Shown here piece by piece: positions 34,192 through 42,277 of a DNA stretch of 64,000 nt. The notes under the pieces were generated by a model, which searched no databases, had not been told where the DNA came from, and was given only the letters and a program-made list of their open reading frames with translations. The position numbers and the translations under genes were made by a program. Each line of letters opens with the position of its first letter. Position 1 is the first letter of the stretch. This stretch comes from Arthrobacter terricola (GTDB taxonomy: Bacteria > Actinomycetota > Actinomycetes > Actinomycetales > Micrococcaceae): NCBI RefSeq assembly GCF_004354015.1, contig NZ_SMRU01000013.1, positions 62,001-126,000 of the forward strand, given 5' to 3'.

Positions 34192-34515
34192 ATGTACACT
34201 GAAATGGCTGAAGTCATCGATCATGATGTCACCACCATCACCTGCATTTGCGGAAACACCGTCGGCAAAGAGGGATTGATCCAGGCCGATTCGCACGGCG
34301 TCCCTGTGCATTTCGCTGAAGATACTCTCCCTCCCGACGGGCTGGCCGCCTGGCCCGAAGATGAGGACCTCTACACACTGTGTCCTTCATGCGGCCGCGT
34401 GTACCGCGATAACGTCATCGAAGAAACAGGAACCGCGCCAGTAGCCTTCCAGGTTGATGTCACCACTGACCCAATTGCCACGGCAATCCGGGTTCATTGG
34501 GAGCAGAAGGCGTAG
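34192..34515 (+). CDS. Small protein with two CxC/CxxC knuckles
   Basis: 107 residues from ATG 34192 (GGGAGCTCAC upstream). It contains TITCICGNT near the start and TLCPSCGRVY in the middle, which together could hold one zinc, plus an acidic segment (AAWPEDEDLYT). No TM helix or signal peptide. It looks like a small zinc-ribbon protein of unknown role. A hairpin follows at 34519-34539. Confidence 0.6.
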   Translation: MYTEMAEVIDHDVTTITCICGNTVGKEGLIQADSHGVPVHFAEDTLPPDGLAAWPEDEDLYTLCPSCGRVYRDNVIEETGTAPVAFQVDVTTDPIATAIRVHWEQKA

Positions 34516-34518
34516 TTA

Positions 34519-34539
34519 AGGCTCCGAGTCTTGGAGCCT
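34519..34539 (+). terminator. Small hairpin after the zinc-ribbon gene
   Basis: AGGCTCC and GGAGCCT pair around a 7-base loop, 4 bp after the stop; the flanking GTTA/TAAC extends it. No T-run. Confidence 0.5.
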
Positions 34540-34587
34540 GGTAACCGCGGGGGTAAAAATGTCAGAGCCCCGTGACATGGTTTATCT

Positions 34588-36369
34588 ATGGAAGGCATCG
34601 TTCACAACGTGGCACGTCGGGCAGTCTCGCCCCGCGTTGACGTTGCGGCGTTGGAACGCCTTTCGCAACGTATGAATGCCAGTGCGGCCCAGCGTGCCGG
34701 GCTTGGCGGCGGACTCGGCGTCGGACTGGGAAACGCCGCGACGTCGCGGACAATGCACAAGTTTTCGATGCTCGAGGCCGCCGGTTTCAAACAACTGATG
34801 GCCCTTCCTGCTGCCAAACCGGACCGAATGGCGGATCCGGATTTCTGGCTTGACCAGGCCAATGCCGCGATGGATGCCCTTCGCGCAGAAACGGTTACCG
34901 CTTCCCGCCTGTTTGGATTCAAGGATGCCGCTGATTTCGCCGGAAAAGTCGAAGAGATATCGCGGGCGGTGGAGTTTTTACAGATCGTCGCAGCCGAGGC
35001 CGTAGAACGGACACGCGGGGAAGCCCAAGAGGCGAGGCAATCATCGGCAGCGCCCGCATGGAGGACCGGTTGGACCGAGCCGACAGCAACCGCATCCCAC
35101 AGCGAGGTCCCGGTACCAGCGCCTCCGGTCAGCCCGAGCGAGGCTGGTTCGGTGGACGATGGTTACCGGAACGCGGCCGAATTCCTGAGGGCCAGGTTGC
35201 GGATCAGTATCGGCGAGGCCCGGCGTCGGCTTGGGCTTGCTTCGGTGGTGCTCCCGCAGGCGGGCATCGCTGGGCAGGAAGTTTGCGCGCGGAACCAAGT
35301 CCTCGCCGCGGCTCTTTCATCGGCAGTCGTGCCGTCCCGTTCGGCCACGCTGATCAGCTTAGCCCTGGACCGGGTACGGCATATCGCCGATTCGGAAACC
35401 ACACTGAAGATGGAACAGTCACTCACCAACGCGGCTGTGCAGAGCGATCCTGATTTCGTCGCCCGGATGGCGAAGCGCTGGGTTGATGCCATCGACCAAG
35501 ACGGCTCGGAACCGAGCGAAGAAGAACTCCGCCAGCGGCAAGGGGCGTTCATCCGCAAAACTCGCCGCGGGCTCCACCACGTGGAAATCTTCGCCACCGC
35601 GGAACAGTTTGAAACACTCGCCACCGTCATGAACACTGCCACCAACCCTCGTCTGCGCCAAGATGCCGACGGACCGGAGGATGCTGACCCGGACGACGGG
35701 AGCGCCGCCTCCCCGCGGGCATTTTCCGAGAACGACGGCGCCAGTCGCCCATCGCTCGATCGCCGCTCGCGTGCGCAAAAGCTACTTGACGGACTGGTCG
35801 GGGCCTGCGGGGTGGCACTCTCCACGGCGGAGCTGCCAGCCGCGGGTGGCCTTCGGCCGCAGGTCATGGTGACCATCGACTACCGCGAACTGCTGGACCG
35901 CATCGAACACGAATCACCGGCCGCCTCGCGCGGCAGCGTAAGCAGCAGTTCGTCCACGTTCCAAGGCCCAATCCACCCTACGGTCATCCGCAAGATAGCC
36001 TGCGACGCGGACATCATTCCGGTTTTGCTCGGCAGTGAGAGTCGCATTCTGGACATCGGCCGCAGCACCAGGGTGTTCCCACCCCACATCCGGAAAGCCA
36101 TCAGCGCCCGCGACCAAGGCTGTGCCTTCCCGGATTGCGATATTCCCGCGCCGTGGTGCGAAGCCCACCACATCACTTACTGGAGCCAAGGCGGCACCAC
36201 CGGCACCGACAACGGCATTTTGTTATGCAGCCACCACCATCACGTCATCCACAAAGAACAATGGACCATCACCATGGATTCCGGCGTGGCATGGTTCAAG
36301 CCCCCACCCCATATCGATCCCCGCCAAATACCACGACGCAACGGGTTCTTCAGGCCTACTCGGATATAG
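34588..36369 (+). CDS. DUF222-domain HNH endonuclease (13E12 repeat family)
   Basis: 593 residues from ATG 34588. The N-terminal DUF222 region contains RLRISIGEARRRLGLASVVL and the long AQKLLDGLVG segment; a C-terminal HNH motif reads CAFPDCDIPAPWCEAHHITY, then WSQGGTTGTDNGILLCSHHH. The HH..N..H core is intact. These genes are multicopy in actinobacteria, and some are linked to group II introns or inteins. It is probably a nuclease whose target is unknown. A long Ser/Ala-rich segment (about residues 150-185 and 355-395) separates domain parts. Confidence 0.9.
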   Translation: MEGIVHNVARRAVSPRVDVAALERLSQRMNASAAQRAGLGGGLGVGLGNAATSRTMHKFSMLEAAGFKQLMALPAAKPDRMADPDFWLDQANAAMDALRAETVTASRLFGFKDAADFAGKVEEISRAVEFLQIVAAEAVERTRGEAQEARQSSAAPAWRTGWTEPTATASHSEVPVPAPPVSPSEAGSVDDGYRNAAEFLRARLRISIGEARRRLGLASVVLPQAGIAGQEVCARNQVLAAALSSAVVPSRSATLISLALDRVRHIADSETTLKMEQSLTNAAVQSDPDFVARMAKRWVDAIDQDGSEPSEEELRQRQGAFIRKTRRGLHHVEIFATAEQFETLATVMNTATNPRLRQDADGPEDADPDDGSAASPRAFSENDGASRPSLDRRSRAQKLLDGLVGACGVALSTAELPAAGGLRPQVMVTIDYRELLDRIEHESPAASRGSVSSSSSTFQGPIHPTVIRKIACDADIIPVLLGSESRILDIGRSTRVFPPHIRKAISARDQGCAFPDCDIPAPWCEAHHITYWSQGGTTGTDNGILLCSHHHHVIHKEQWTITMDSGVAWFKPPPHIDPRQIPRRNGFFRPTRI

Positions 36370-36430
36370 GCATGATCGGTTGTGAGGTCATGCGCGGTTT
36401 TGTGAGCGCCATTTGTGCTGCCGCGCACCG

Positions 36431-36466
36431 TTGACATGTGACTAAATGGTCACCTATCCTGAATTC
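36431..36466 (+). promoter_or_regulatory. Consensus promoter with overlapping operator for the ArsR-SRPBCC gene
   Basis: TTGACA (36431-36436), an 18-bp spacer and TATCCT (36455-36460) predict a start at about 36467, the A of the gene's ATG, so the mRNA would be leaderless. Within the spacer, GTGACTAAATGGTCAC (36438-36453) is a perfect GTGAC/GTCAC inverted repeat, placed where an ArsR repressor would block RNA polymerase. Confidence 0.7.
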
Positions 36467-37222
36467 ATGGACGCCGTATTCAAGGCACTCTCCGACCCCA
36501 CCCGCAGGGAATTGCTCGATGAGCTTTTCCGCGAGGACGGTCAGACGCTGGGTGCGCTTGAGGCGCGGTTCGACATGACCCGTTTCGGGATCATGAAGCA
36601 CCTCAAGATCCTTGAGGAGGCCGGACTGGTGGTGACCCGCCGTCGTGGTCGTGAAAAACTGCATTACCTGAATCCCGTACCTATCCGGCTCGTCCACGAC
36701 CGCTGGGTGAGCAAATACGCAGAACCATGGGCCGCCGCATTGAGCGACCTCAAATCCAGATTGGAAAGTCCCGTGGAAAAGATCTTCGAAATCTATATCA
36801 AGACCACTCCGGAACGGCTCTGGGAAGCCATCACGGACAGCGATATCCGGAGCAAGTACCAATTCGGCAACACCCACACTGCCGAATGGTCGCCGGGAGG
36901 CCATTACGAAATGACAAACCCTCGAGCCAACGGAATGATCCTCGGCGAAGGCGAAAACCTGGAGGTCGATCCCCCGCGCCGGCTCGTGCAAACCATGCGC
37001 GCACTATGGGGCGAGGACGTGAAGGCTGAAGGAACGTCGCGGGTTACCTGGGAAATCGAACCTGTGGGCGACTCGTGCCACTTGACCGTTACGCACAGCG
37101 ACCTGCGCGAAGGCGGCAACGACCAAATCTACGGCGGCTGGCCAATGATCCTCTCCGGCCTCAAGACGTGGCTCGAGACCGGAGAGAAACTGACGACGCC
37201 GGGATCGCTGATGTATGGGTAG
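36467..37222 (+). CDS. ArsR-type regulator fused to an SRPBCC (AHSA1) domain
   Basis: 251 residues from ATG 36467, chosen because a consensus promoter ends here and ArsR proteins start MDAVFKALSDPTRRELL; an upstream ATG (36446) lies between -35 and -10. The N-terminal winged helix has FDMTRFGIMKHLKILEEAGL and RRRGREKLHYLNP. From about residue 100 an AHSA1-like fold follows (FEIYIKTTPERLWEAITDSD, FSPGG-like WSPGGHYEM, GWPMILSGLKTWLETG). SRPBCC domains bind hydrophobic ligands, so this is probably a ligand-responsive repressor, likely of itself. No metal-binding cysteines are seen. Confidence 0.85.
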   Translation: MDAVFKALSDPTRRELLDELFREDGQTLGALEARFDMTRFGIMKHLKILEEAGLVVTRRRGREKLHYLNPVPIRLVHDRWVSKYAEPWAAALSDLKSRLESPVEKIFEIYIKTTPERLWEAITDSDIRSKYQFGNTHTAEWSPGGHYEMTNPRANGMILGEGENLEVDPPRRLVQTMRALWGEDVKAEGTSRVTWEIEPVGDSCHLTVTHSDLREGGNDQIYGGWPMILSGLKTWLETGEKLTTPGSLMYG

Positions 37223-37230
37223 GGGCGGGG

Positions 37231-38589
37231 TCAGCGCCCACCAAGGTCGAACGGCGTTTCCGCAGGGTTAATGACTGCGAGATATCCACCCGCAGCAAGC
37301 TTGGTCGGGAAGGTAATGGTGCGCCGGGCCTTTGATTCGGAGGTGGAAACCTGGGTTACCGCACCCTCGCCGCCCCTTGAGACAAAGATCATTTCTCCGT
37401 CTTTTGTCGCAGCAACAAATCTGGTTTCGGCGGTCTTACTGTCTTGTCCGGCTTTGGGTCCCGCACTGAGGGGTTCAAGGGGGATCTCAGTCTTCCCGCC
37501 GTCGTAAATCCCTGTTTGTGAGTTGCGGTCAAGGAGGATCAGATTATCGCCCCCGGCCTTCGTCAGGACAAGCGATGCGAAGCGCGAACTGACTGCCGCA
37601 CGTGTTGCAATCCCTTCACCTACCTTGACCGAAGCGATGCTTCCCTGAGTCATTGAACCGGACATCAGGTACGCAGGAGTGAGGTTCCATGCCGTGCCCT
37701 TCTCGACGCGCCCGGCTTGCGCCCCTACGAAAGTCGTGCCATCGGGAGCCATGCGCGGGCGGTAGCTTTGCCCGACGCCGGCCGGGTAGCCGGCGGAAAC
37801 CGGTGCCCCGAAACCGTCTCGCGTCAAGCGAAGAGTTTCGACTCCGGAGTTCAGCGTCGATCCAATGGCGTCGCCATCTTTGCCCATGAGTGGACCATGC
37901 GGATACGCACCCAACGCCGTAGAGCTGTGGCGCGTCGGAGTCGGATTTCCGGAAGTGATGTCCGAGACAAGATAAGCGTCCAGCTTCCCACCCGATGAGA
38001 CTACGAGCCTCAGAGGATCGCCTGCCAGGAACGTATGCATCTCCTCGGTGCCCGGTTTCCCGGTGGTCGCCAGGACTACCTCATTCGTTTGCAATGAGAC
38101 CGTCCACTGGCCACCGCTTTGAAGATCAACGAGCGTCACCTGCTGCTCAATGGATTCATCGAAGTCAGAACCGACGGCCAAGTACCGTTTGTTCACGTCG
38201 GTGGTGATCCATCCAGCGCGCTCCCAATTTCCGTTCGGATCGGGAATCGTGAAGCTTTGCGCGATCACCGGCTTGCCCTGATGGTCGACTTCCAGGATAT
38301 TCAGGCTTGGCTTCGACTCATCAACCAACGCGATGCGGCCTTTGCCGAGTTGAATCGTTCCGGCGTGGACACCGAGCTCGATGCCGTCAATCGAGCCTTT
38401 CTGACTCCCGTCAAACACATCGTTTACGTAGAGCGTGGCTGCCTTGGGATCAGCCGTGAGAAGCCACTCCCGATCCGTCGTCGCGCCAGACCCGGAAGGT
38501 GGCGCTGGCTCAGCCGACGCGCAGCCACCCAGAAGGAAGGTCAGCGGAAGAACAATTGAAAGGGCTAGTCGGGAAGCACTGAACGGCAT
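37231..38589 (-). CDS. Lipoprotein with predicted beta-propeller
   Basis: About 452 residues from ATG 38589 (GGAG five bases upstream; the frame extends to 38631). Signal peptide LALSIVLPLTFLLGGC with a clear lipobox. The mature part consists of repeated strand pairs with 'V(D/L)..(S/T)...I' patterns (QQVTLVDLQSGGQWTVSLQT, NLILLDRNSQTGIYDG), as in WD/YVTN-type propellers. A role in metal handling is possible: a Zur-like box lies upstream and propeller metallochaperones (AztD) exist, but this protein has few histidines and I do not assign AztD. It ends 8 bp from the ArsR-SRPBCC gene, convergent. Confidence 0.6.
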   Translation of the reverse strand: MPFSASRLALSIVLPLTFLLGGCASAEPAPPSGSGATTDREWLLTADPKAATLYVNDVFDGSQKGSIDGIELGVHAGTIQLGKGRIALVDESKPSLNILEVDHQGKPVIAQSFTIPDPNGNWERAGWITTDVNKRYLAVGSDFDESIEQQVTLVDLQSGGQWTVSLQTNEVVLATTGKPGTEEMHTFLAGDPLRLVVSSGGKLDAYLVSDITSGNPTPTRHSSTALGAYPHGPLMGKDGDAIGSTLNSGVETLRLTRDGFGAPVSAGYPAGVGQSYRPRMAPDGTTFVGAQAGRVEKGTAWNLTPAYLMSGSMTQGSIASVKVGEGIATRAAVSSRFASLVLTKAGGDNLILLDRNSQTGIYDGGKTEIPLEPLSAGPKAGQDSKTAETRFVAATKDGEMIFVSRGGEGAVTQVSTSESKARRTITFPTKLAAGGYLAVINPAETPFDLGGR

Positions 38590-38630
38590 GGAACTCCAAT
38601 CGCGAGGTATCAAGCAATTGGAGCTTATCA

Positions 38631-38648
38631 ATAATGATTCTCATTAAG
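38631..38648. promoter_or_regulatory. Zur/Fur-like box upstream of the propeller lipoprotein
   Basis: ATAATGATTCTCATTAAG holds an exact AATGA-TTC-TCATT inverted repeat and resembles actinobacterial Zur boxes (TGAAAATCATTTTCA-type). It is 42 bp upstream of the lipoprotein start. Zinc- or iron-dependent control is inferred. Confidence 0.5.
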
Positions 38649-38691
38649 CATCCCGACGGGAGGTTAGCGCCTACCCCGGATCAGGGGGAAC

Positions 38692-38737
38692 TCCAAGTTT
38701 TCTCCAAGTCCACATTTGGACTTGGAGAAAACTTGGA
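38692..38737 (-). terminator. Perfect 21-bp hairpin after the winged-helix/X25 gene
   Basis: TCCAAGTTTTCTCCAAGTCCA pairs without mismatch with the downstream arm (38717-38737) around CATT. It begins 9 bp beyond the stop at 38746. The stem is longer than typical terminators and has no clear T-tail, so it may also stabilise or block transcripts in both directions. Confidence 0.65.
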
Positions 38738-38745
38738 CAACGACG

Positions 38746-39564
38746 CTACGCCGTGACGATGTCCCGCGTCGAGTGGTCGTACGTGAAGGTGACCTTGCCG
38801 CCGTCGTGGTGCAATTCGTGGTTGGCGCCGTCGCGCACACCGAACGCACCGTAGTTTTCGTCCCACGAACGGTTCAGCGCGATTTTGTACGTGTAGAAGC
38901 CCGCCGGCAACGAAGTAGCGAGCGTCCAGACCTTGCGGCGCGAGTTGAACTTCATCTGCGCTTCGTCGTACTGGGGGGCCCAGTCCTCCGGGGCGCCGAG
39001 GATCTTGTTGAAATCACCGGCGATCGCGACGGCGGCCGGCTGCTCAAGCTTGTCGACGGCGGAAGCCGCTTTGGGCGCCACGTCGGTCTTGGGCGTTGCC
39101 TTGGCGGTCGCAGCGTTTGCCTCGGCAACCTCGGCAGGGGCGGCTTCCCCGAGCACCTTCTTGGCCGCAGCCTTCCGCGCAGGAGCCTTCTTGGCCGGAG
39201 CTGTCGGGAGCGGGGTTTCCGCAGGAACGGGAGTTCCCTCAGCCAGTGCGACGGTGAACTCTTCCGGCTTCGCGAAAGCCACCGTGGCACGCAGGCCGTC
39301 TTCGGTGATGGTCCAGCCCGAACGGCCCTTGATCAGCCAGCCCGCCTTGACCAGTTTCGCGGTAGCGGTGGTCAAGCTCTTGTGGCCACGCGGAATCCCT
39401 CCACTCAACAATTCTGCTTCGCGTGCATCCAGCGGCACGCGGACAATCGCCTCCGCCAAGACTTCGCCCGCGTTCAGCGACTTCTCAGACCAGGTTCCCT
39501 CAGCCAAGACGTCCAGGACGGTCTTGAGACGGACACTGCTTTTTTCGACGGTGGACTTGGCCAA
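38746..39564 (-). CDS. Winged-helix plus X25/pullulanase-type starch-binding domain protein
   Basis: 272 residues from ATG 39564. Residues 1-100 form a helix-turn-helix-like region (LKTVLDVLAEGTWSEKSLNA, SLTTATAKLVKAGWLIKG, GWTITEDGLRATV). An Ala/Lys/Pro linker follows, similar to histone-like tails. Residues 175-272 match the X25 beta domain of secreted amylases and pullulanases (VAIAGDFNKILGAPEDWAPQ, LPAGFYTYKIALNRSWDENY, KVTFTYDHSTRDIV). There is no signal peptide, so the carbohydrate-type domain must work inside the cell. A DNA-binding, glycogen- or alpha-glucan-sensing role is an inference. Confidence 0.75.
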   Translation of the reverse strand: MAKSTVEKSSVRLKTVLDVLAEGTWSEKSLNAGEVLAEAIVRVPLDAREAELLSGGIPRGHKSLTTATAKLVKAGWLIKGRSGWTITEDGLRATVAFAKPEEFTVALAEGTPVPAETPLPTAPAKKAPARKAAAKKVLGEAAPAEVAEANAATAKATPKTDVAPKAASAVDKLEQPAAVAIAGDFNKILGAPEDWAPQYDEAQMKFNSRRKVWTLATSLPAGFYTYKIALNRSWDENYGAFGVRDGANHELHHDGGKVTFTYDHSTRDIVTA

Positions 39565-39740
39565 TGGGTCTCCTTCAACGGCGGGTATTCCTTGAGCAGT
39601 CTGCCAATGTTCTGTAAATTCTGACGACTGTTCCCGGTTAACAGCGTGTGTCGTGTCCCACTATTACGCCCAAACAGTCGCAAATTACGGACTTGGACCG
39701 GGTACTGCCGAGTAGCTTGCGGATCGAAGTGGAGTGCCTC

Positions 39741-40766
39741 CTACGCCCCCGCCGCCTTCTCCCACTCCGCAACCTCTGCGAGCAGTTCGGCCTTCCTCGC
39801 CTCACCGGCGAAGGACGACCGCACAGAGTTCGACGCGAGCCGTGCCCGGTCCCGCGCCGACAATTCATGGACCGCGACGAGTTGCGCGAAGTTGTCATCC
39901 ACATAACCGCCGAAGTACGCGGGATCGTCCGAGTTCACGCTCACGTTCAGCCCGGCAGCGAGCATTGCGGGCAAGGGGTGGTCGGCCAGGGTGTCCACCG
40001 CACGCAGCCGCACGTTGGACAACGGGCACACAGTCAACGGAATTTGTTCGGCCACAAGGCGATCCACGAGCACGGAGTCTTCCATGCAGCGGATCCCGTG
40101 ATCAATCCGCTCAACCCCGAGCAGGTCGAGCGCCTCGTACACGTACGACGCCGGACCTTCCTCGCCCGCGTGGGCGATGCGGTGCAGGCCGGCTTCCTCC
40201 GCGCGACGGTACAGGCGCTCAAATTTCGACGGCGGATTGCCCACCTCGGCCGAATCCAGGCCAATCCCGGCAATGGGAGCGTCCATGGCAAGCAACTGTT
40301 CGAGGACGTCGAGCGCCGACTCTTCGGACATGTCCCTCAGGAAGGCGGCAATAAGGAGCGACGAGACGCCGAATTCTTCCTCCGACGTCGTGAGCGCCGA
40401 AGCCACACCGTTCACGCAGGTCTCCAACGCAATCCCGCGTGAGACGTGCGCCTGGGGATCCATCATGACCTCCACATGCCGGACTCCTCCGGCCGCGGCA
40501 CGCGCCAGGTATGCACGGGTCAAGTCGGCAAAGTCCTGTTCGGTCTGCAGGACAGCCATGTTGGCGTAGTAAAGGTTCAGGAATGATTGCAGATCCGTGA
40601 ACTCGTACAGGGCACGCAACTCGTCCAAGTCCGCGTACGGAAGCTGGATCCCGTTACGTTCCGCGAGGGCGAAAATCAGCTCGGGCTGGAGCGTCCCCTC
40701 GATGTGCAGGTGCAGTTCGGCAACCGGGGGTGCCGCCGTCGCCGTCGATTCGCCAAAAGTTTCCAC
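39741..40766 (-). CDS. Adenine/adenosine deaminase
   Basis: 341 residues from ATG 40766. The metal and catalytic motifs of the family are intact: ELHLHIEGTLQPELI, HAGEEGPASYV, RIDHGIRC and NSDDPAYFGGY. The last motif is typical of bacterial/fungal adenine deaminases (Aah1/Ade), whereas classical adenosine deaminases usually have TDDP or SDDPx variants, so adenine is the more likely substrate; both deaminate a 6-aminopurine to its 6-oxo form with zinc in the cytoplasm. It is followed upstream by a zinc-ribbon gene on the same strand. Confidence 0.9.
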   Translation of the reverse strand: METFGESTATAAPPVAELHLHIEGTLQPELIFALAERNGIQLPYADLDELRALYEFTDLQSFLNLYYANMAVLQTEQDFADLTRAYLARAAAGGVRHVEVMMDPQAHVSRGIALETCVNGVASALTTSEEEFGVSSLLIAAFLRDMSEESALDVLEQLLAMDAPIAGIGLDSAEVGNPPSKFERLYRRAEEAGLHRIAHAGEEGPASYVYEALDLLGVERIDHGIRCMEDSVLVDRLVAEQIPLTVCPLSNVRLRAVDTLADHPLPAMLAAGLNVSVNSDDPAYFGGYVDDNFAQLVAVHELSARDRARLASNSVRSSFAGEARKAELLAEVAEWEKAAGA

Positions 40767-40785
40767 CCGACAAGCCTAGGACGAA

Positions 40786-41091
40786 TCACGGGAGATGCCG
40801 GTTGATCCTCCGCAACAGCGATCCGAACACGGGTAGATGCTGCCACTGTCGCTTCATGACGGCGCCACGCGCGCGGTCGACCGCCCCGAGCACAGCGCGC
40901 GCCGGCCAGTTCGCGGAACTGGTTTCCCGACGTCGGGCAGTGCTTCGGAGGGACACCGTGCACGAAAGGCACACTCCGGCCTCCGGATGCGCGCCGAGGC
41001 GGACGATTCGCCACTCGGGATATTCGGACCCGCAACACCAACACGCCGCCAGTGCGCCGCCGCCACTGGACATGTCCACTCTTTGCTCCAT
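40786..41091 (-). CDS. Small zinc-ribbon protein
   Basis: About 101 residues from ATG 41091 (an ATG at 41073 is also possible). Two cysteine pairs, ACWCCGSEYPEWRIVRLGAH and GVCLSCTVSLRSTARRR, form a likely zinc site. A basic C-terminus (RGAVMKRQWQHLPVFGSLL) follows. TATATG lies 8 bp before the ATG, which would suit a leaderless mRNA. Function unknown. It lies 19 bp upstream of the adenine deaminase gene, so the two may be one transcript. Confidence 0.55.
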   Translation of the reverse strand: MEQRVDMSSGGGALAACWCCGSEYPEWRIVRLGAHPEAGVCLSCTVSLRSTARRRETSSANWPARAVLGAVDRARGAVMKRQWQHLPVFGSLLRRINRHLP

Positions 41092-41173
41092 GGATGCACC
41101 ATATAGAGCCGGCGAGGGGAAGACCACACCCCGTCAACTTGGTTCTGGGCCGTCGCACCCCCAAACTGAAAGG

Positions 41174-42079
41174 ATGCAGACCTTCCTCCCGTTCCCCGAT
41201 TTCAAGCAGAGCGCTGCCGCGTTGGACACCGCCAGGCTTGGCAAGCAGCGTGTCGAAGCCCTGCAGATCCTCCGCGCACTGGTCATCCCCGAGTTCGGCC
41301 GGTCTGCCCACCCGGCAATCCGCATGTGGATGGGGTATGTTCCTGCGCTGACGATGTACGGCCTGGCGATGGTGGACGAATGGGTCGCCCGTGGCAATCC
41401 GGACAACACCCGTGCGAGCATCACCGAGTTCGCACCGCAGGCAGCCCACCCGGACTACGCGGACAAGATTCCCATGCCGCCGTGGCTCGGCGACCCCGAT
41501 TTTCACTTGAGCCACCAATCCAAGCTGCTCCAGAAGGAACCTCGCTTCTATGCAGAACACTTCCCGGACGCTCCGAAGGACCTGGAATACATCTGGCCCG
41601 AGCCGCGCTACGAATTCATTCCGGAAGACCCCTTCGACGATTTCATTTGGGTCCTTCGTTCCCCGGTGGGCGACGTCGAACCGGAGAAGATCGACAAGGT
41701 CGGTTTGCCGACTGTCGGTAAGGTCAAGCCCGCAAATGCCGACAGCGACGAATACCAATTCGTCTACGCCGAGGAAACGTCCCGCCGCCCCGCCAAAAGC
41801 TCGCGCAAGGTACCCGTCCAGAAGGTCAAGAAACCCACGCGGAACCGGCAACGCCAGGAAGAAGCTTTCAGGACGCTCCCCGGCAGCACGCCTGTCCTTG
41901 TCCCCGTCGAAGGCGGTGCCAAGTTCGTCTTGGGCAAGATCCACGGACGGCCCATCACCTTGGCAGACGGCAGGTTCGGCCGCAACTTCGAGGTCGAGAA
42001 AGTCATTGACCGTTCGGACTTGGACTTCCCGGCCCTGATGCAGGACCCGCGGGCGTTCTTCCCGATTCCGTCGCTATAG
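41174..42079 (+). CDS. MSMEG_6728-family protein (pyrimidine-dimer glycosylase-like)
   Basis: 301 residues from ATG 41174 (GAAAGG upstream). The N-terminus MQTFLPFPDFKQSAAALDTA, followed by RLGKQRVEALQILRAL, is the hallmark of the MSMEG_6728/DenV-like group of putative DNA glycosylases, and HPAIRMWMGY and a LSHQSKLLQKEPRFYAEHFP stretch follow. The C-terminal 100 residues are charged and less conserved. Related phage T4 endonuclease V repairs UV dimers; activity here is inferred. It is divergent from the zinc-ribbon gene. Confidence 0.8.
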   Translation: MQTFLPFPDFKQSAAALDTARLGKQRVEALQILRALVIPEFGRSAHPAIRMWMGYVPALTMYGLAMVDEWVARGNPDNTRASITEFAPQAAHPDYADKIPMPPWLGDPDFHLSHQSKLLQKEPRFYAEHFPDAPKDLEYIWPEPRYEFIPEDPFDDFIWVLRSPVGDVEPEKIDKVGLPTVGKVKPANADSDEYQFVYAEETSRRPAKSSRKVPVQKVKKPTRNRQRQEEAFRTLPGSTPVLVPVEGGAKFVLGKIHGRPITLADGRFGRNFEVEKVIDRSDLDFPALMQDPRAFFPIPSL

Positions 42080-42115
42080 GGGCGGGTGCGGCCTCGCGAC
42101 GGCGGGTGCCGCACA

Positions 42116-42248
42116 CGCTCGCTCACTTTTGACGCAAAAATGGCAAACCCTTGTGCACATCATTTTCCGACGTGCGCAAGGGTTTGCCGTTTAAGTCCCA
42201 AACGTGAGCGAGCGTCCACCAAAAACCCACCAGACGTGAGCGAGCGTC
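42116..42248. repeat. Nested intergenic hairpin with ACGTGAGCGAGCGTC repeats
   Basis: An inner stem (42141-42158 with 42172-42188; GGCAAACCCTTG core) sits inside an outer stem in which CGCTCGCTCAC (42116-42126) pairs with GTGAGCGAGCG (42204-42214). ACGTGAGCGAGCGTC occurs at 42202-42216 and again at 42234-42248. This looks like a REP/BIME-type dispersed element between convergent genes; it may also end transcription of both. Confidence 0.6.
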
Positions 42249-42277
42249 GGGTTGAGACGCTGCGTTCGACGGCGGGG

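Noticed and set aside
37231..38589. Assignment of the lipoprotein as the zinc chaperone AztD
   Set aside because: The upstream Zur-like box and propeller pattern fit, but the histidine-rich region expected for AztD is not visible.
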